Numbered from the stretch's first letter, positions 47,131-59,858 are shown. The stretch: DNA of 64,000 nucleotides from Trichomonas vaginalis G3 (GCF_026262505.1 NC_067207.1:27496082-27560081); one strand, 5' to 3'. Notes: a model not told the origin generated them from the letters alone. A program made the numbers and translations.

Positions 47131-47958
47131 ATGAATTTTACAAAACCGCCGTTACCGTTCTTTGGAAATAAGAGTAGATGTAAAGATATTATATTGAGAG
47201 AACTTAAGAAACTACCGAATGGTCTAACATTTGTAGATTTGTTCGGTGGAAGTTTCTATATATCCCATTTATGTCATACAATATTCCCAGACTCAAAGAT
47301 TATATGCAATGACTTCGACAACTATATGGACCGTCTCAAACATATACCAGACACAAACAATATATTGAAAGAGTTAAAAGAAAAGATACCTATAGGTAAG
47401 ATGGAACGTATACCATTAGATAAGAAAAATATTGTGAGAGAGGTTTTGAAAAAAGCAGAATATATAGACTGGGATAGTATATCTGCTAGACTATTATATA
47501 GTGGTGCTATAAGAGTTCATGACATTGAAACACTTATGTCAAAAGTTTTATATCTTAACTATACAAATGTTTTCAAAGAGAACATAGAAAAATATATTGA
47601 GGGTATAGAGTTTGTGAGATGTCATTGGACAGAGTTGTATGAAAAATATAAAGACAAGGAAAATGTTTTCTTTATAGTGGACCCGCCGTTCTATAACACA
47701 TGGGATTTTCAATACCAAGTAGACTGGACTTTGAGAGACTCTTTAGAAACTTTAGACGTTATACATAACCATCCATGCTTTTACTTTACATCCGATAAAA
47801 GTGGTTTGGAAACCGTTATGAGATGGTTAGAGGACATACATGACTATGAGTTTAGATATGACAAGATAGAATATGAGAGAGGTCCTATAAACTGGAGAAA
47901 GTGTCATAACAAAGAAATTTTATTAGTAAGTAAATGTGGTTTGAAATCGGATTGTTAG
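47131..47958 (+). CDS. D12-class adenine-N6 DNA methyltransferase
   Basis: 275 residues, looks whole. PPLPFFGNKSRCKDI at the start, FVDLFGGSFYISHL (SAM-binding motif I), ICNDFDNYMDRL, then FFIVDPPFYNTWDFQ (catalytic DPPF) and a C-terminal FYFTSDKSGLE strand. This is the motif order of Dam/MT-D12 enzymes. It probably methylates element or host DNA; adenine-N6 methylation is known in T. vaginalis. The leader is TTATTATATATAA. The upstream GTCACTTTTCTGTCACTTTT block is shared with element 2. Confidence 0.85.
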   Translation: MNFTKPPLPFFGNKSRCKDIILRELKKLPNGLTFVDLFGGSFYISHLCHTIFPDSKIICNDFDNYMDRLKHIPDTNNILKELKEKIPIGKMERIPLDKKNIVREVLKKAEYIDWDSISARLLYSGAIRVHDIETLMSKVLYLNYTNVFKENIEKYIEGIEFVRCHWTELYEKYKDKENVFFIVDPPFYNTWDFQYQVDWTLRDSLETLDVIHNHPCFYFTSDKSGLETVMRWLEDIHDYEFRYDKIEYERGPINWRKCHNKEILLVSKCGLKSDC

Positions 47959-48065
47959 TTTTAGGTTTTTTCCATTGTGTCATTTATTTATTTGACGTGG
48001 CAGAAAAGTACAGAGAATATGAAGATGAACCAATGCCTGCAAATGTTCAGTATATGTACTCGTAA
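47934..48065 (+). CDS. 43-residue single-pass membrane protein
   Basis: Overlaps the methyltransferase end by 25 bases. Same membrane segment as in element 2, with two conservative changes and several silent ones. Unknown function. Confidence 0.6.
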   Translation: MWFEIGLLVLGFFHCVIYLFDVAEKYREYEDEPMPANVQYMYS

Positions 48066-48088
48066 GAGATATTTTTATCTAATATTAA

Positions 48089-48451
48089 ATGGACGCACAG
48101 AACTTAGCGAATGCACAGCAACCTGGACAACCAAACCCAGAGAATATTCCAAATGAAGTTAGAATACAAACTGCAATGGCAAACTATGGTCAAGTGCCAA
48201 CAGATGTACAAATGCAAACTGCCATGTCAAATGACGCTGCGTTAGGTTTGCCACCATGGTATGCAAATATGAGATGGAAAGAGTTTTATACAAACCCTGA
48301 AGTGGGATATAAACAACTTTATGCAGATGACGCAAACACAGGAGTTGACCCAGAATATGTTTTCTACCAGAGGAGAAACAGAATGTATGAGCTCCAGTTA
48401 AAGAATGCTATGGAACTCAACAGGAAACGTAAGAGACTAGGTGGACATTAG
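48089..48451 (+). CDS. conserved 120-residue Polinton protein
   Basis: Protein identical to 23,219-23,581 with a few silent base changes. See that entry. The same leader, TTTTTATCTAATATTAA, precedes it. Confidence 0.55.
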   Translation: MDAQNLANAQQPGQPNPENIPNEVRIQTAMANYGQVPTDVQMQTAMSNDAALGLPPWYANMRWKEFYTNPEVGYKQLYADDANTGVDPEYVFYQRRNRMYELQLKNAMELNRKRKRLGGH

Positions 48452-48517
48452 ATTTTTACACGTAGTAAAATGGGTTTCTTCAGTAAGATAGGAAACTTCT
48501 TCAGAAGAGTTGGAAGA

Positions 48518-50832
48518 ATTTTCTTGTGCTCGAATTTCAATTTTGAATTCTTTTCCAACCATTCGACATCTGTTTTTGAATATGTATCCAAACTTGAAAG
48601 ATAAACTGGTGGGAGCCCATCTAATCTTGTAAAATTCACAATTTCATAATTATCCTCTAGATATCGTTCATCTTGTTCTGAAAGTTCTTTATCTCTTAAA
48701 TAGCATGATTTTGGGACATGCCTTATATACAAATCAATATATTTCTCTATCTTGTCCCTGTCAACATATATTTGTTTGTCATACATCGACAAGTAAAAAG
48801 GAATACAATATCCAAATGAACACAGTCCAAGATCTGCCCAAATCTTTCGAAAATCTACATCACGCCATTTTACTTCTCGGAATAAATATGAAAGACATCG
48901 AAAGCTTTCCCAGTTTTCATTTCTTGGACGAGTTAAAAGAACATCTGCTTCATATTCTTTAGGCCTAATTTTCCTGTTTTGTGTTGATGGTCTTGTTAAA
49001 CTCCATGGATAAATGAATTCTTTTCTAACTTGGAAATTAGTTTGTGGATCAACTGGTAATAACAAAACAAACTTTTCATCATCATCCAATTTAACATTAA
49101 TGTCATAATCATTTGGTTTCTCAACAATATCCATAACGATGCAAATAGTTCTATATGGCCATTGAGCAAGAACTCTTTTATTGAGAAAATCTTTTGGATC
49201 TCCTCCCCTTTTTCCTGATTTAACAATAACATCATGAAAAATACTACTATATTGCTTGCTTTGAACAATTTTCTTTTCAATTGAAATTTCAAATGGATTA
49301 AAAGAAGGAACATCATTTGGTAATTCTGTTAATAAATTAACAGATGGGAAAGGTTCATGGCAATTCAAAGGTATATCTTCTTTAGTTTTCATGTCAATTG
49401 TATTCTCTGGTTTTATAAGAAATTCATATTCTGGTGTAATTCTGTCCAAATATGGAGCTAATGATTGTTTGATACGATCCAAATTTGGAATTTCAATTAA
49501 AAATTGTCCATTTGTTTCATCTATTTCTGCAGGGTGATCTAAAAATAATTTGATATATTCGTCATTATTCCTTACATCATCAAATAATTTCTCAATTTCT
49601 GTCATCGGCCAATATGGTGCAATTATGCCTTGATATAACAAATTCATTGGTTCATCAAGAACTAATTCTGATTTGAATGTATCGATATAATCTATAACTA
49701 CACATAGAGGAGGTGCGAAATGATATTTGTAGATCCATGACCATGATGGAATTCCTGATGAATATTCCTTGTATGTGAATAAGATACTATATCAATCAAA
49801 CAATGAGAAATCTTTTCTGTTTCTTCAGGAGTTGTTTTTCTTTTTGAAAAATATTCTTCTTTTTTAGATTTAATATATGATTCAAAATCAAGTTGATTCT
49901 CATTCTAATTTTCTGATGTTTCGTTTTGTTGTTGATTTTGAATCTCCTGAAGATAATTTCTTTCCATGAATTTCAATATGAAAATCTTGAGTTTTTCCAG
50001 ATTGATGTTATCTTTCTCTGTAATAAATCTACATGATGGTTCTGATTTATATGTTTCAATAAGGTCATCAATGGAAATTTTAGATAAATCAGAATCGAAT
50101 ATTGGGCGATAATCACTGGAATATAAATTAATGAGAAGAACAAAATCATCGAAAATTCTTTCATCATTGATACCAATGTCATGAAAAATGTATTCACGAA
50201 GTAAGTTGATATTTATAAGGCTCTAACATTCCGTTCCTTATTTTGTTTTGGTATATATCGTTATAAATGTCAATATTCGGAATATGTGATCTCAAAGACA
50301 TCAGGATTAAATCAGAATCATTTGTCACGATACAATGGCGTTTATTTGGATCCCATTCTGGTTTGTGTATTTCTTGACGAAGAAAATCAAAGATCTTTGT
50401 TTCAGCTTCACCTGGAACTTTTGAACCTGAAAATATGACCCTTGGCTTCTGCCAATATTCATCAAAATTAATAAGTTCTTCAATCCAACTCTTTAGATCA
50501 TCTTCAAATATCTGATTATATGTTTCGATTGGCATTGATTTATAAACATATCTTCTGTTTAATACTGTATATTGTTTTGCATTAGAAAATGGACCATCAA
50601 AAGCGATAAAAATTAAATCTGTTGGCTGCACGAGATGCACAACATTATTGAACAACTGGCGAGCATTTGCTGTACGCAATTCTGTCTGAACTCCTGCATG
50701 AATTCCTTTAACAATTAATAAAGAAGCATCAATGAATAAACAATTGTATTTAGGATATGGTATTTCAGATAGACTCTTTAAAATTAATGGATATCGATTA
50801 ACAAGTTGTCCTTTAAAAGTATAGATACCCAT
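48518..50832 (-). pseudogene. host XRN-type 5'-3' exoribonuclease, decayed
   Basis: The start at 50,832 gives MGIYTFKGQLVNRYPLI, then CLFIDASLLIVKGIHA, FIAFDGPFSNAKQ, FSGSKVPGEAETKIFDFLR and DPNKRHCIVTNDSDLILMSL: the XRN N-terminal nuclease signatures, including acidic metal ligands. Downstream, in other frames, come FDDFVLLINLY-type and GIPSWSWIYKYHFAPP motifs, and QYSSIFHDVIVKSGKRGGDP. First open part 50,194-50,832, then frame changes near 50,195 and 49,650-49,970; the last 399-codon frame (from 49,647) reads straight into element 3 at 48,517. The C-terminal end of the host gene has been lost at that junction. XRN enzymes degrade decapped RNA; this copy is a dead relic. Confidence 0.75.
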
Positions 50833-51235
50833 TTAAAAAAAATGAGAAGACATTTCACTTCACATATGTCATTGATAAGACACTTCACAATTATTAATTA
50901 TTCCTCTTCGATACATGAAAAGAAGACAATTTGTATATGGATGAAGAGGATATTGAATTGCTTATTGGAAGAAAATTCCAAAATCCTAGAATTGAATATT
51001 ATAATGTAACTGAAAGTATGGGGTTTTGTAGAATATATATATATTAAGAAATTGGAATAGTTTTCAATGAATATCATAATGTAAATCATATAAGATGTCA
51101 CATAAAAAAAAGCTTTTATGTCTGCACTTACTCAGGTATTTCACGACCTTCAATTATAGTGTTTAAAGTTAATTTTCATGAATAAAAGTTAGATAGACGT
51201 TCATGCACCCTTAAATATTAATGTGGAAATAAACA
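50833..51235. other. host DNA upstream of the XRN relic
   Basis: AT-rich; a short ATATATATAT tract near 51,035. No gene seen. Confidence 0.4.
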
Positions 51236-51577
51236 AGGTCAGGTATGTGGGGCTTCCAGGGGCTGCGCCCCTTCTAGCCCTAAGAAATTTTGCCCAAGAC
51301 CCAAGAGGAGGACCGAACCCCAGCCGACCAGCCGTTGACTTTTTTGTAGAGCACTCAAAATAGTATAACTTTTCCGGAAAGTAAGGGTCATAGTCGCTAC
51401 AGGAAAAGTTACAGGGCGTTCCAAGGAAGTATACTTTGAGAAGCCTTTCCCCCTTATAGAATAGAGATAGAACGGTTTATTTTACAAAATTGACAAACAT
51501 TTGACCGAGTAGTTTTTGTGGCTGAACAAAAAGTGTCATATAAACATCTGTCAAAAACGCTTTTTAACTTACTTAAA
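51236..51577 (+). repeat. element 4 terminal repeat and subterminal region
   Basis: TIR at 51,236-51,281, then a GC-richer block (about 51,282-51,335, with GAGGAGGACCGAACCCC) unlike anything in element 2, then ACCGAGTAGTTTTTG and AACATCTGTCAAAAAC, as near the ends of element 2. No 25-bp array. Confidence 0.7.
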
Positions 51578-54500
51578 ATGCCACGTAAGCTTACGTAAGA
51601 ATATACGTAAGAGGAAGGAGCATTGAAACATCCAATAGTAAAACTGACACCACAACAACAGTTGCAACAACAAATGATGAATGACCCCACTATGTTGCAA
51701 ACATTGTCAAGCAACCTATGCTTTTAAACCGAGTTATTGGTGCACAGAGTGGAGGTTTAGAGCGACTTTTAGCGAAAATGGCAGGCTAGTTGGAGCTGCA
51801 GACGGAACAGCTATAACTCAAAGTCAAATGATTAGAGTTCACTCAAAAATCAAATAACAGATGTCAAAAAGTCAAACATAGACATACAGAAACAATAATG
51901 AAAACGAAAAGAAACTAGAATATTGAACAGACACACAAAGAAACTCAATGAGTTAAACGTAGACGAAAAAAGAAGAAGAACAATGAAAGAACTAAGTACA
52001 GAGAATTGCGAAAAAGTGTCAGAAAAAGCAGCAGAAGTAGCAAAAATGGAACAAATGTATAAATTTGAAAAACCTACTACTCAATATAAATACTGAAAGA
52101 TGAAGAAATAAACAAAAAGCCCTGAAGACATATATGGATAGCGATGAGTAAAAAAGAAGTTGAAGCAAATGTAAAGGCAGAAAACTTTTACAGTTGCAAA
52201 ACCAAACCGTACAGTATGAAAACTTAGCACAAGAAAGTAAAAATAACGACGCAGCCATGCAAAAGGCAATGAAAAGCGCAGATATATAAAAGCTAATAAT
52301 GATTGGTTAGATTCCCAAGCCAACGCAAAGCAGCCCAACTTATAGGGTCAATAAGGACAAAAATACAAGCGGATGAAGACAGTTCAAATGAAGCTTTAAT
52401 GAATGCTGACTTTAAGAACGCCTTCGAAGCTCTCATAGTAAGGTGAAACAAGTGAACGATTTCTCATCTGGAAAGAAAACTGAAGTCTGAAGGTTTCGAC
52501 AACGAGTTAAGAGAAGTAGCACAAAATATGACGAAAAAATAACAGATGCAGCAACGAGACAGGCAGTTCAAAGTGCCTATGAGCCGTTAGAGCAACTGTT
52601 GTGGAAAGTCAAAAAAGAGTTACAACAGACCAAAACAGACCTAGTAATGCTTTCTTAAAAACGAAAATCAGGTAGGACACTATGCTGCAGATGGATATGT
52701 GCCAGCTGGTGGAACTTATTATACCAGTTGGAATTATATAACTAGTAGTGAACTTATATACCACCAAACCCTCACAAGAGAAGCACCTGCACCAGGACTA
52801 CTAAAACATTTACATCGTCAATGGACACAGACACAGGCATGCACCAAAACCACACAAAAACCAACAGTTCCAAATCACAAACACATGCACCACAAAACCA
52901 GTTCAAACAACTGCACACAACAACGTAAACACGCCAACACAACCACAAAAGAGCAAGGACATAAAAGAAGTAGAGAACAAGGAACAAGAATTCTTAAAAA
53001 TGCTTAAGAAATTATGGTTACCCAGATACTCTTGACTTTAGTGACAGATATAAAAGCTATTAGAAAGTTCAGGAAGGAAATACTGACCGAACCTATTTAG
53101 CTTTATGGTTCAGCACCAATGGGATATAATTTCAAACCTGGAAAATACAAGCTCGCTAAGGAGATAGATTAATAGCATATCATCCAAATGACATGAATGA
53201 ATTTACTCCGAGATATTTGTGCAGAGATAAATGATAATTAAAACTATCTTCATGAAACGCGTAAAAAATAGAGACGGAACGAAAGAAGAAAGGGTTATGA
53301 ATGCGGATGACTTAATAGGGAATTTTTAAAAAGGTCTCGGAATATATGAAATGCAGCAGATGAGGTACAAGAAACTCCACAGGAAGAAGTTCAGATACAA
53401 CCAGACATGGAAGAAATAGTTCAGCAACAAAGCTAGAAGAGCCTGAAGGAAACAAACAAGTCACTCCTTTGGAACTAACTTCACAGAACTAGATGAAGAT
53501 TTGGAACAGCCGAAAAATCTTGACCCTCAACAAGAGTATGCGGAGAATATGGAATCTTTCCAAGAGTCTAAGAAAAATTCGGCTGACATAGTAGAAGAAT
53601 ATCGAAAAATGTTCGCCGACATACAAAAGACTCAACATCAGATGAAAATATTCAGCATAGATGAAGAACTGAAAGAAAGTGTACGCAAATACAACAACCT
53701 TTTACTTACGACATATAACGTTCAATCTTTGGCTGAACTCGGTGAAAATAAAGGTTAAATTTTCCAAAACATATAGAAATGAAACATTGTTTAAAGTTCA
53801 TTCAGAACCTATACCAATATGGAAACAAACCTACTTTTGTTTCTGCAGACTATGGAACTACAATGAGATGGGGTCATAAAGCTAATCCAGATAGGTGGTT
53901 CATAAACTTACAACCAAAATTCCAAGAAGTTGTAGACGCAATGAAAGTGAATGGTGAACCAGATATAGCTGGTATTTACGCGGCTTTAATGCATTGAAAG
54001 ATATGAAAGATGCAGTATATTTGAACCAGTATGAAATGAACATGGTATGGAAATATAACACCTGACGTTCTAGAACATTTATCTCAAAGAATACAAGAAC
54101 AATAGAGATGGTATTTTGGTGAAGAGTTTAGAAAGAAAGTTAGGGGAGAGAAGAAGAGAACCTATTGTACATGACCTTGCAAGAAAGTTTCAAAATGTCT
54201 AAAAACTTACTTTGCAGACAATGAACTGAAGAAGGATGAATATTTAAGAAAACTCAAATGGACAGTACCAAATGAAATGTTAGTATTGAAAAACAATGTC
54301 CTTGACAAAATAAAACCAACTACAGAAATAAATGCCAAGACTGAAACAATTGGGTAAAAGCTTTCCCATTCACAAAAGATTTATTGGTAACATGGAAAGA
54401 AACCAAATGGCTACAAAAACATATATTGGAAACGAGCTTATTCCATTGGACAACTCTGTTTGAAAGCTTGAACGAACCTAGAAAGAGTCATGCAAACAAA

Positions 54501-54775
54501 CGCGAAGACTCAAATACAACTATGAAAAATCTTTCTAGAATATAGGTTACCTGAGATGGCGACAGAGCCAAGGCAAAAAGGACATGGGAATTTACAAATA
54601 CTAGGTAACATGAGCAAAGATCAAACAAACTTGAAGCAGAGGAAGTACCAAAAGCGACACCAAGAAAAGAAGTAGAACAATAAAAAAGAAAAACTACTAG
54701 TAAGTATAATGAGAAAAAGAAGAAAAACAGTAGAAGAAAGTAAGCTTGGTCCAGTGGGTTCTATTATGACACATA
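51578..54775 (+). pseudogene. decayed copy of the 1085-residue coiled-coil gene
   Basis: Aligns along the length of 41,753-45,010, from the basic N-terminus through the coiled coil and Pro/Gln repeats to the end. Heavily broken. Confidence 0.8.
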
Positions 54776-54807
54776 AATCCAATATTCTATTATTTTTACC
54801 ATATGAA

Positions 54808-56367
54808 ATGTACCGCTCAGAAATAACCAACAGTTTTTGGATCCATGAAGGAAATGTTTCCAATGGTATAACGAATGCGACAATGCCATTAGAAGGTCAG
54901 AAATAGTTCCTGGAACTTACGAATATACAACTGCTGTTTCTTATGGAAATGTAGGTGAGTTTGGAGAAGGTTCTTCAACACAAGTAGATATTGCTTGCAC
55001 AGGTTTATATTATTTCTATTGACAACTCATTTTATACGTGGAACAAGACATTGAAATAAAACCTTTCTGCCAAGTTGCTGACAAGAAAGGTTGCAATGGA
55101 ATTTTCTATGTCGATACCATATGCTCCAAGAGTTTTCATGGGATATAAGATATATTCTAACTCTGACTTAGTTCAAACAGTAACATGGCAAACTATGAAT
55201 GGTTCGCTTTGGAAACTCAGTACAACACAAGCTAGAGAACAAACAGACCAGTATGCAACTATTGAGAAAATAAGAAGACTTGACCCTAACGTTCCAGAGT
55301 TTATGTTAACCTTTCTGGCAAATGGAACTGCTGACCACTAAAGTAAAACTGAAATTAGAGTTCCTTTGTCATCTTTCCTCATCTTCAGGTTTTAAGATAC
55401 TTGCCAACTGGCAGGAAAAATTTCTATCGAACTTACTCCAAGCAAAAATAACTTAGTCATTGCACAACACAAGACCCATTACTCTAGAAGTAGTGGGAAC
55501 TAAAATGATCAAGTTCGCGACTTTGCAAAGACAAATTGACTTAGACTTTTGGTTTACAACCTCAACACTGAAAGTAACCTATTATTTCAATGCTGCTGGA
55601 ACTGCTTGGGACCCAGTTAAGTTTACATGCGAAAAATTTGAATGCAAGAGAAATAGAAGCAGACTTGCAGTCTATTTTGGACCCAGAATATCAAATGCTT
55701 TAGCTGCCAAATATATTGCAGTTCCACTTATGTTCTATACACCAAATATCTGTCAAAGACTTTGCAGGTGAAGTTGGAACAAAAGTGCAGACCAGGTGCA
55801 AGAACAGATATTGCTTTAACAACTGCAATGAAACATGCAGATACTATGTTTGTACTGTTCAACGAACTATAAATGAATATTCTTTGTTTTACAACCCGGT
55901 ATTAAAATATAATATAAACATAGATGGCAAATATTATCCAAGAAGAGAATAATCTACAGTTGAGGATATGAGGTCATACAATGACATTAGATGCTATGAA
56001 CTTTAACAAAACACTCACAAACACTTAACCCTGAAATGCAAAGTTCTATTATGCCATAGTGTGAAAGTATGGACTCATACAGAGTCAAAAAAACTCAATA
56101 TACAAATGGAGACCGTTCAAACTTTTGGCTTGCATTCCATTTGCTGACTCAGAAGACTTTATGGGTGGTATTCAACTGTTGGTACGTTCAAATAAAATAT
56201 ATATTGGTGAGAGGACGGTCCAATGAATTGAGAGCAAAGAAGTTTACAAAACCAATAGCACTTTTCACGAAGAATGCTCTTTTGAAGATTCGTTCGATGA
56301 AACCTGCTGGCTCCTCAGATTGGCATAACGACAGCTTCCATCGAGCAGATTTGGCAGGCGTCAGTAA
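54808..56367 (+). pseudogene. decayed copy of the major capsid gene
   Basis: Counterpart of 40,118-41,720, colinear over its length. Heavily broken. Confidence 0.7.
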
Positions 56368-56664
56368 GTTGTTCTTGAACTGACTTTCTCTCCGTCAAAT
56401 ATTGACAGTACGCCAGTTTGACATAAGTATTGTATTATAAACTCCCTTTAGTATATGGTCAAGTTTGTTATTTTTGTCGTATTCAAGAACTTTCACCATT
56501 TCGTTATACCAAACTTCTTTGCTTTATGAAAATATTTTGGTTGCAAAGACTGCTATTCTATAACATTTTCCCATTGTTTGTTAAAGAACTATTCATTCAA
56601 TGATTTGTATGTGTTGTGGTATAAACTTTGTTTGCTTCAATTCAATAAGAATCCAATACGTCAT
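56300..56664 (-). pseudogene. decayed copy of the 39,805 gene
   Basis: Divergent from the next gene across the same 18-bp type spacer (TTTTTATTCTAAGTAAA). Broken. Confidence 0.6.
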
Positions 56665-56682
56665 CTTTTTATTCTAAGTAAA

Positions 56683-57233
56683 ATGTCATTTCCGAAAAAT
56701 AAAAGCGTAAGTGTTTCAAAAGGTTTAAGTGCGTGGCAGATGTGAATAAAATTCACCAACTCAAACAAACAGTCAAAGTGTTTTGTAATGTCAAAGAAGA
56801 GATGTTGAAGTGGGGAAACCAATACGAAGACGAAGATGGTATAAATTTCCTGAAAAGAACAACATATCCTGAAGTTAGCAAGACTTAGTTCTGTTGCAGA
56901 TTCGAAACGACTACCAACAACTTGAAAGACAAACTTAAACTCAGGAGAAGATTTGTCAAGCTTTGTATATGTTAAACTTGGTCGAACACAACCCTGTAAA
57001 AGTGAACTCTATGTCATTACCTCATGAAGTTTTGAAAGAACTATTGAAATTTGACAGAGGCAGACGATATAAACATCAAAGAAATAGAACCCGGACATTG
57101 CTTGCTGGGTTTCATATATGTCATTGACAAATATACGTTATGAAGGAGGTGAACGTTGAACTTAAAATATAGTTCCCAGACGTTAAAAAAATATTTTGAC
57201 GACCACAACATTTCATTAAATTTACTTTGCTAA
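56683..57233 (+). pseudogene. decayed copy of the CCG-motif gene
   Basis: Counterpart of 39,205-39,786; the Pro-rich start region is still readable. Broken. Confidence 0.7.
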
Positions 57234-57239
57234 GTAAAA

Positions 57240-57463
57240 ATGTCAAAACTTTTCTTGAAAGATGTTTGAAGAAAAACAATATAGATTTTTCATGTAAAGG
57301 ATTTACACACTTTTGAACGATATGAAAGACCCTGTTTTTTTGTTCGGTAACAAAGGAAAAGTTCTATGTCTTACAAAATATTTGACTTCTTAACAGAGGA
57401 ACTTCCAAGAAACGCCATGTAAAGTTTAGATGAAGTTCTTCTCCACTTTCAGAAAAATTTTAA
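57240..57463 (+). pseudogene. decayed copy of the 76-residue gene
   Basis: Counterpart of 38,968-39,198. Broken. Confidence 0.65.
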
Positions 57464-57475
57464 ATATATTAGTAA

Positions 57476-58236
57476 ATGGCAGAGACATAGTTTTATACTA
57501 TTACGATCAAAAACCTGAGTCATAATTCTAATACAACAAACTTACAAAGTCCTCAAGGAGACATGTTAAACTGACTTAAACACAATGACGACTAAAGCCT
57601 GTTTGCTCTTTTGACACAGAAGATTTATATGTGTGAATGGTAAAAAATACTTCTTTGAAGATACTTACTCAGATATACACAACAGGTTTTTTGACTTATT
57701 TAATACTTTAAACGGATGTAACATGTGGCATACTAGCAAGTTTCATTATTTTGATGTCCGACTGAGTTTTATAATAACGATATGAGCTATAATACAAAAT
57801 TATTATCTGGTTTTTACACAGTTTCCTATAACAGGAAAAGGTGTCATAACAGGATCTTATGTCATTGACATTTAGCCACATTTAATATATGTTTAAACTA
57901 GGTTTCAAAGTGCTTATCGAATGTGAAAAGAAACTACTAATGACCAAAAGATACTTCAGCGTATAAACAACACTTTCTCTGCTGGTTGCCTATTGTTCAT
58001 TCGAATGCAGATTTCACGCTTTAGTAAACTCAAACACTTTGCAATATAACTTACTTACGTTGACGCAAACTTTGTTCCTGTAAAACTTTTATGTCCTATG
58101 TATTTGTCAATGACGGCAGAAAGTTTCGAATTGGAAGATGCAACTGTTGAAAGTATTGTACTACAAGAACAACTTCACACAAATAGCTCAAAACAACAAA
58201 TGCAACAAATGCAAGGCAACAAATGCTCAAGAATAA
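57476..58236 (+). pseudogene. decayed copy of the penton-like gene
   Basis: Counterpart of 38,150-38,957, including the Gln/Met-rich end. Broken. Confidence 0.7.
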
Positions 58237-58266
58237 AAAATAAATTTTTTTTATTTTTTTATAAAA

Positions 58267-59411
58267 ATGTACAGAATAGAGTTTCAGATTTTATGACTTC
58301 CACATTCAGAAATATGTGTCCATTTGAGACTATAACAAGAGTCGAGAATTTTGAAACGTTTAGTCATTTATGTCGACTCTGCCCAGAATGTTGTGTAGAA
58401 AGAATGGGATGTATTCTTTAACAACCTAAAGCACAGAATATTTCAGAACAAGAATGTAAACAGAAACTTAAGAAAATAAAAGTCGTACAAGTTGGTATGA
58501 AGATTAGATCTTGGGATATCTTTATTGTCAAAAAAATTTTTCAGTTCGTGTATAAAGTTCTATACACTCCTCCAAACTCTCTTCTATCTTCACTGATATA
58601 AATAGAACAAGTAGAATGGAAAGAAATATTATAGAAGCTTGTTAGACCATGTCAAAGAAATTATATCAATGGAACGAAAGAGTATGAGTATATCTATGTG
58701 TTGCAAACATCTTACACCAAAGTCATGCTAAAAATGAAACTGCTCTCATTATAATTGGAAAACAAAACGGTAAAGAACACTTTTACAGATATCTATGCAA
58801 ACTGTTAGAGAGTTATATCGAACCGAATATGACAAACTTAGAAAACATTGCGGATATTAACCTCAATAGAGAATATGAAACTTATAGTTTAAGAAACTTC
58901 AAATTATAGATACAACAAAAGTTTAACTCAGCTTTGAAGAGTCTTATAACAGACAAAGAGTTGTTTGAAAGAATATAAAAGACAAAGAGTTGGTGAAAAT
59001 GTTGCAAATTCATTATGGTTTCAAACAGTGTTCCGATGAAGTTAGAAAGTTCTGACAGAAGATATTAGTTGTCAGAAGTCAGACTCATATGCAAGATACA
59101 GATATATTGACGACTTAGCAGAACTTTGACCTATTTTTACAACCACTTGTTCTCAATATTCATGACATTAGATTTCAAGTTCATCCAAGACAAATCCACA
59201 TCCCGAAGAACAAATTGTTTAGAAGCAAACAGAGTGTATATGAACGTTTTTAGATAAACTGACTTTTGTGTCTTAATGAAAGTATTACGATGTAAAACAA
59301 TATTGTCAAAATATGTTATAATGGCAGCTTCTAAACAATTCTTGGCAAATGTCAAAAGTCTTTTAGATGTTCAGAATGGTGTAATATACAAAGAAAAATT
59401 TTTCTGAGTAA
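58267..59411 (+). pseudogene. decayed copy of the SF3 helicase gene
   Basis: Counterpart of 36,884-38,118 along its full length. Heavily broken. Confidence 0.75.
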
Positions 59412-59447
59412 ATTTAAAAAAAATATCTTTTTTATCCGATAGAAAAG

Positions 59448-59841
59448 ATGCGAAATTCATCTCAGTAAAGTAGATATCAGACTTAAGAAAAACTAGACCC
59501 ATTCGCATTATTTGAATGTTTACTTCATCCATTTTGGAAAAGTCTCATTACAAAGTTTGGAACACTCGAACCAGTTAAGTTTGCTATGTGACTAAAAGGT
59601 GCGAAATTTGAAGACTTAGACATAGAAGGTTTGTTAAGAGTCAAAGAAATTTTGAACAAAGGTTCAAACCTTAAAGAAGCAAAGCATACAACTTGTTATA
59701 CCTTATGAACCAAAAAAGCAGACGACTATGAATATTAGAGATTCTAAGAAGTTAAGTTCAAGGTAAATTGGTAAAAAATTTAGTCTAAGCCATGTATTGC
59801 CCTAAAGGAAGAGAACATTGACATTGAACCAAATGTTCTAA
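59448..59841 (+). pseudogene. decayed copy of the acidic-tailed gene
   Basis: Counterpart of 36,428-36,847. Broken. Confidence 0.7.
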
Positions 59842-59858
59842 AAATAAAATTTTATTTT

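Larger units (their letters stand above)
46832..48517 (+). mobile_element. Polinton element 3, left-end fragment of element 2 family
   Basis: Starts with AGGTCAGGTAAGTGGGG and the TIR body (GGCGCGTTGCGCC small inverted repeat), but has no A-tract and lacks the long subterminal array. Its genes, methyltransferase, membrane protein and 120-residue protein, are almost the same as in element 2, so it is recent. Element sequence stops at about 48,517, in the start of the amphipathic protein gene, where it abuts a host exoribonuclease relic. The remaining genes read whole. Confidence 0.85.

Noticed and set aside
51290-51410. tRNA-like GGTTCGGTCC on the minus strand and GTAGAGC on the plus strand
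   Set aside because: The two motifs are on opposite strands and no cloverleaf can be drawn.
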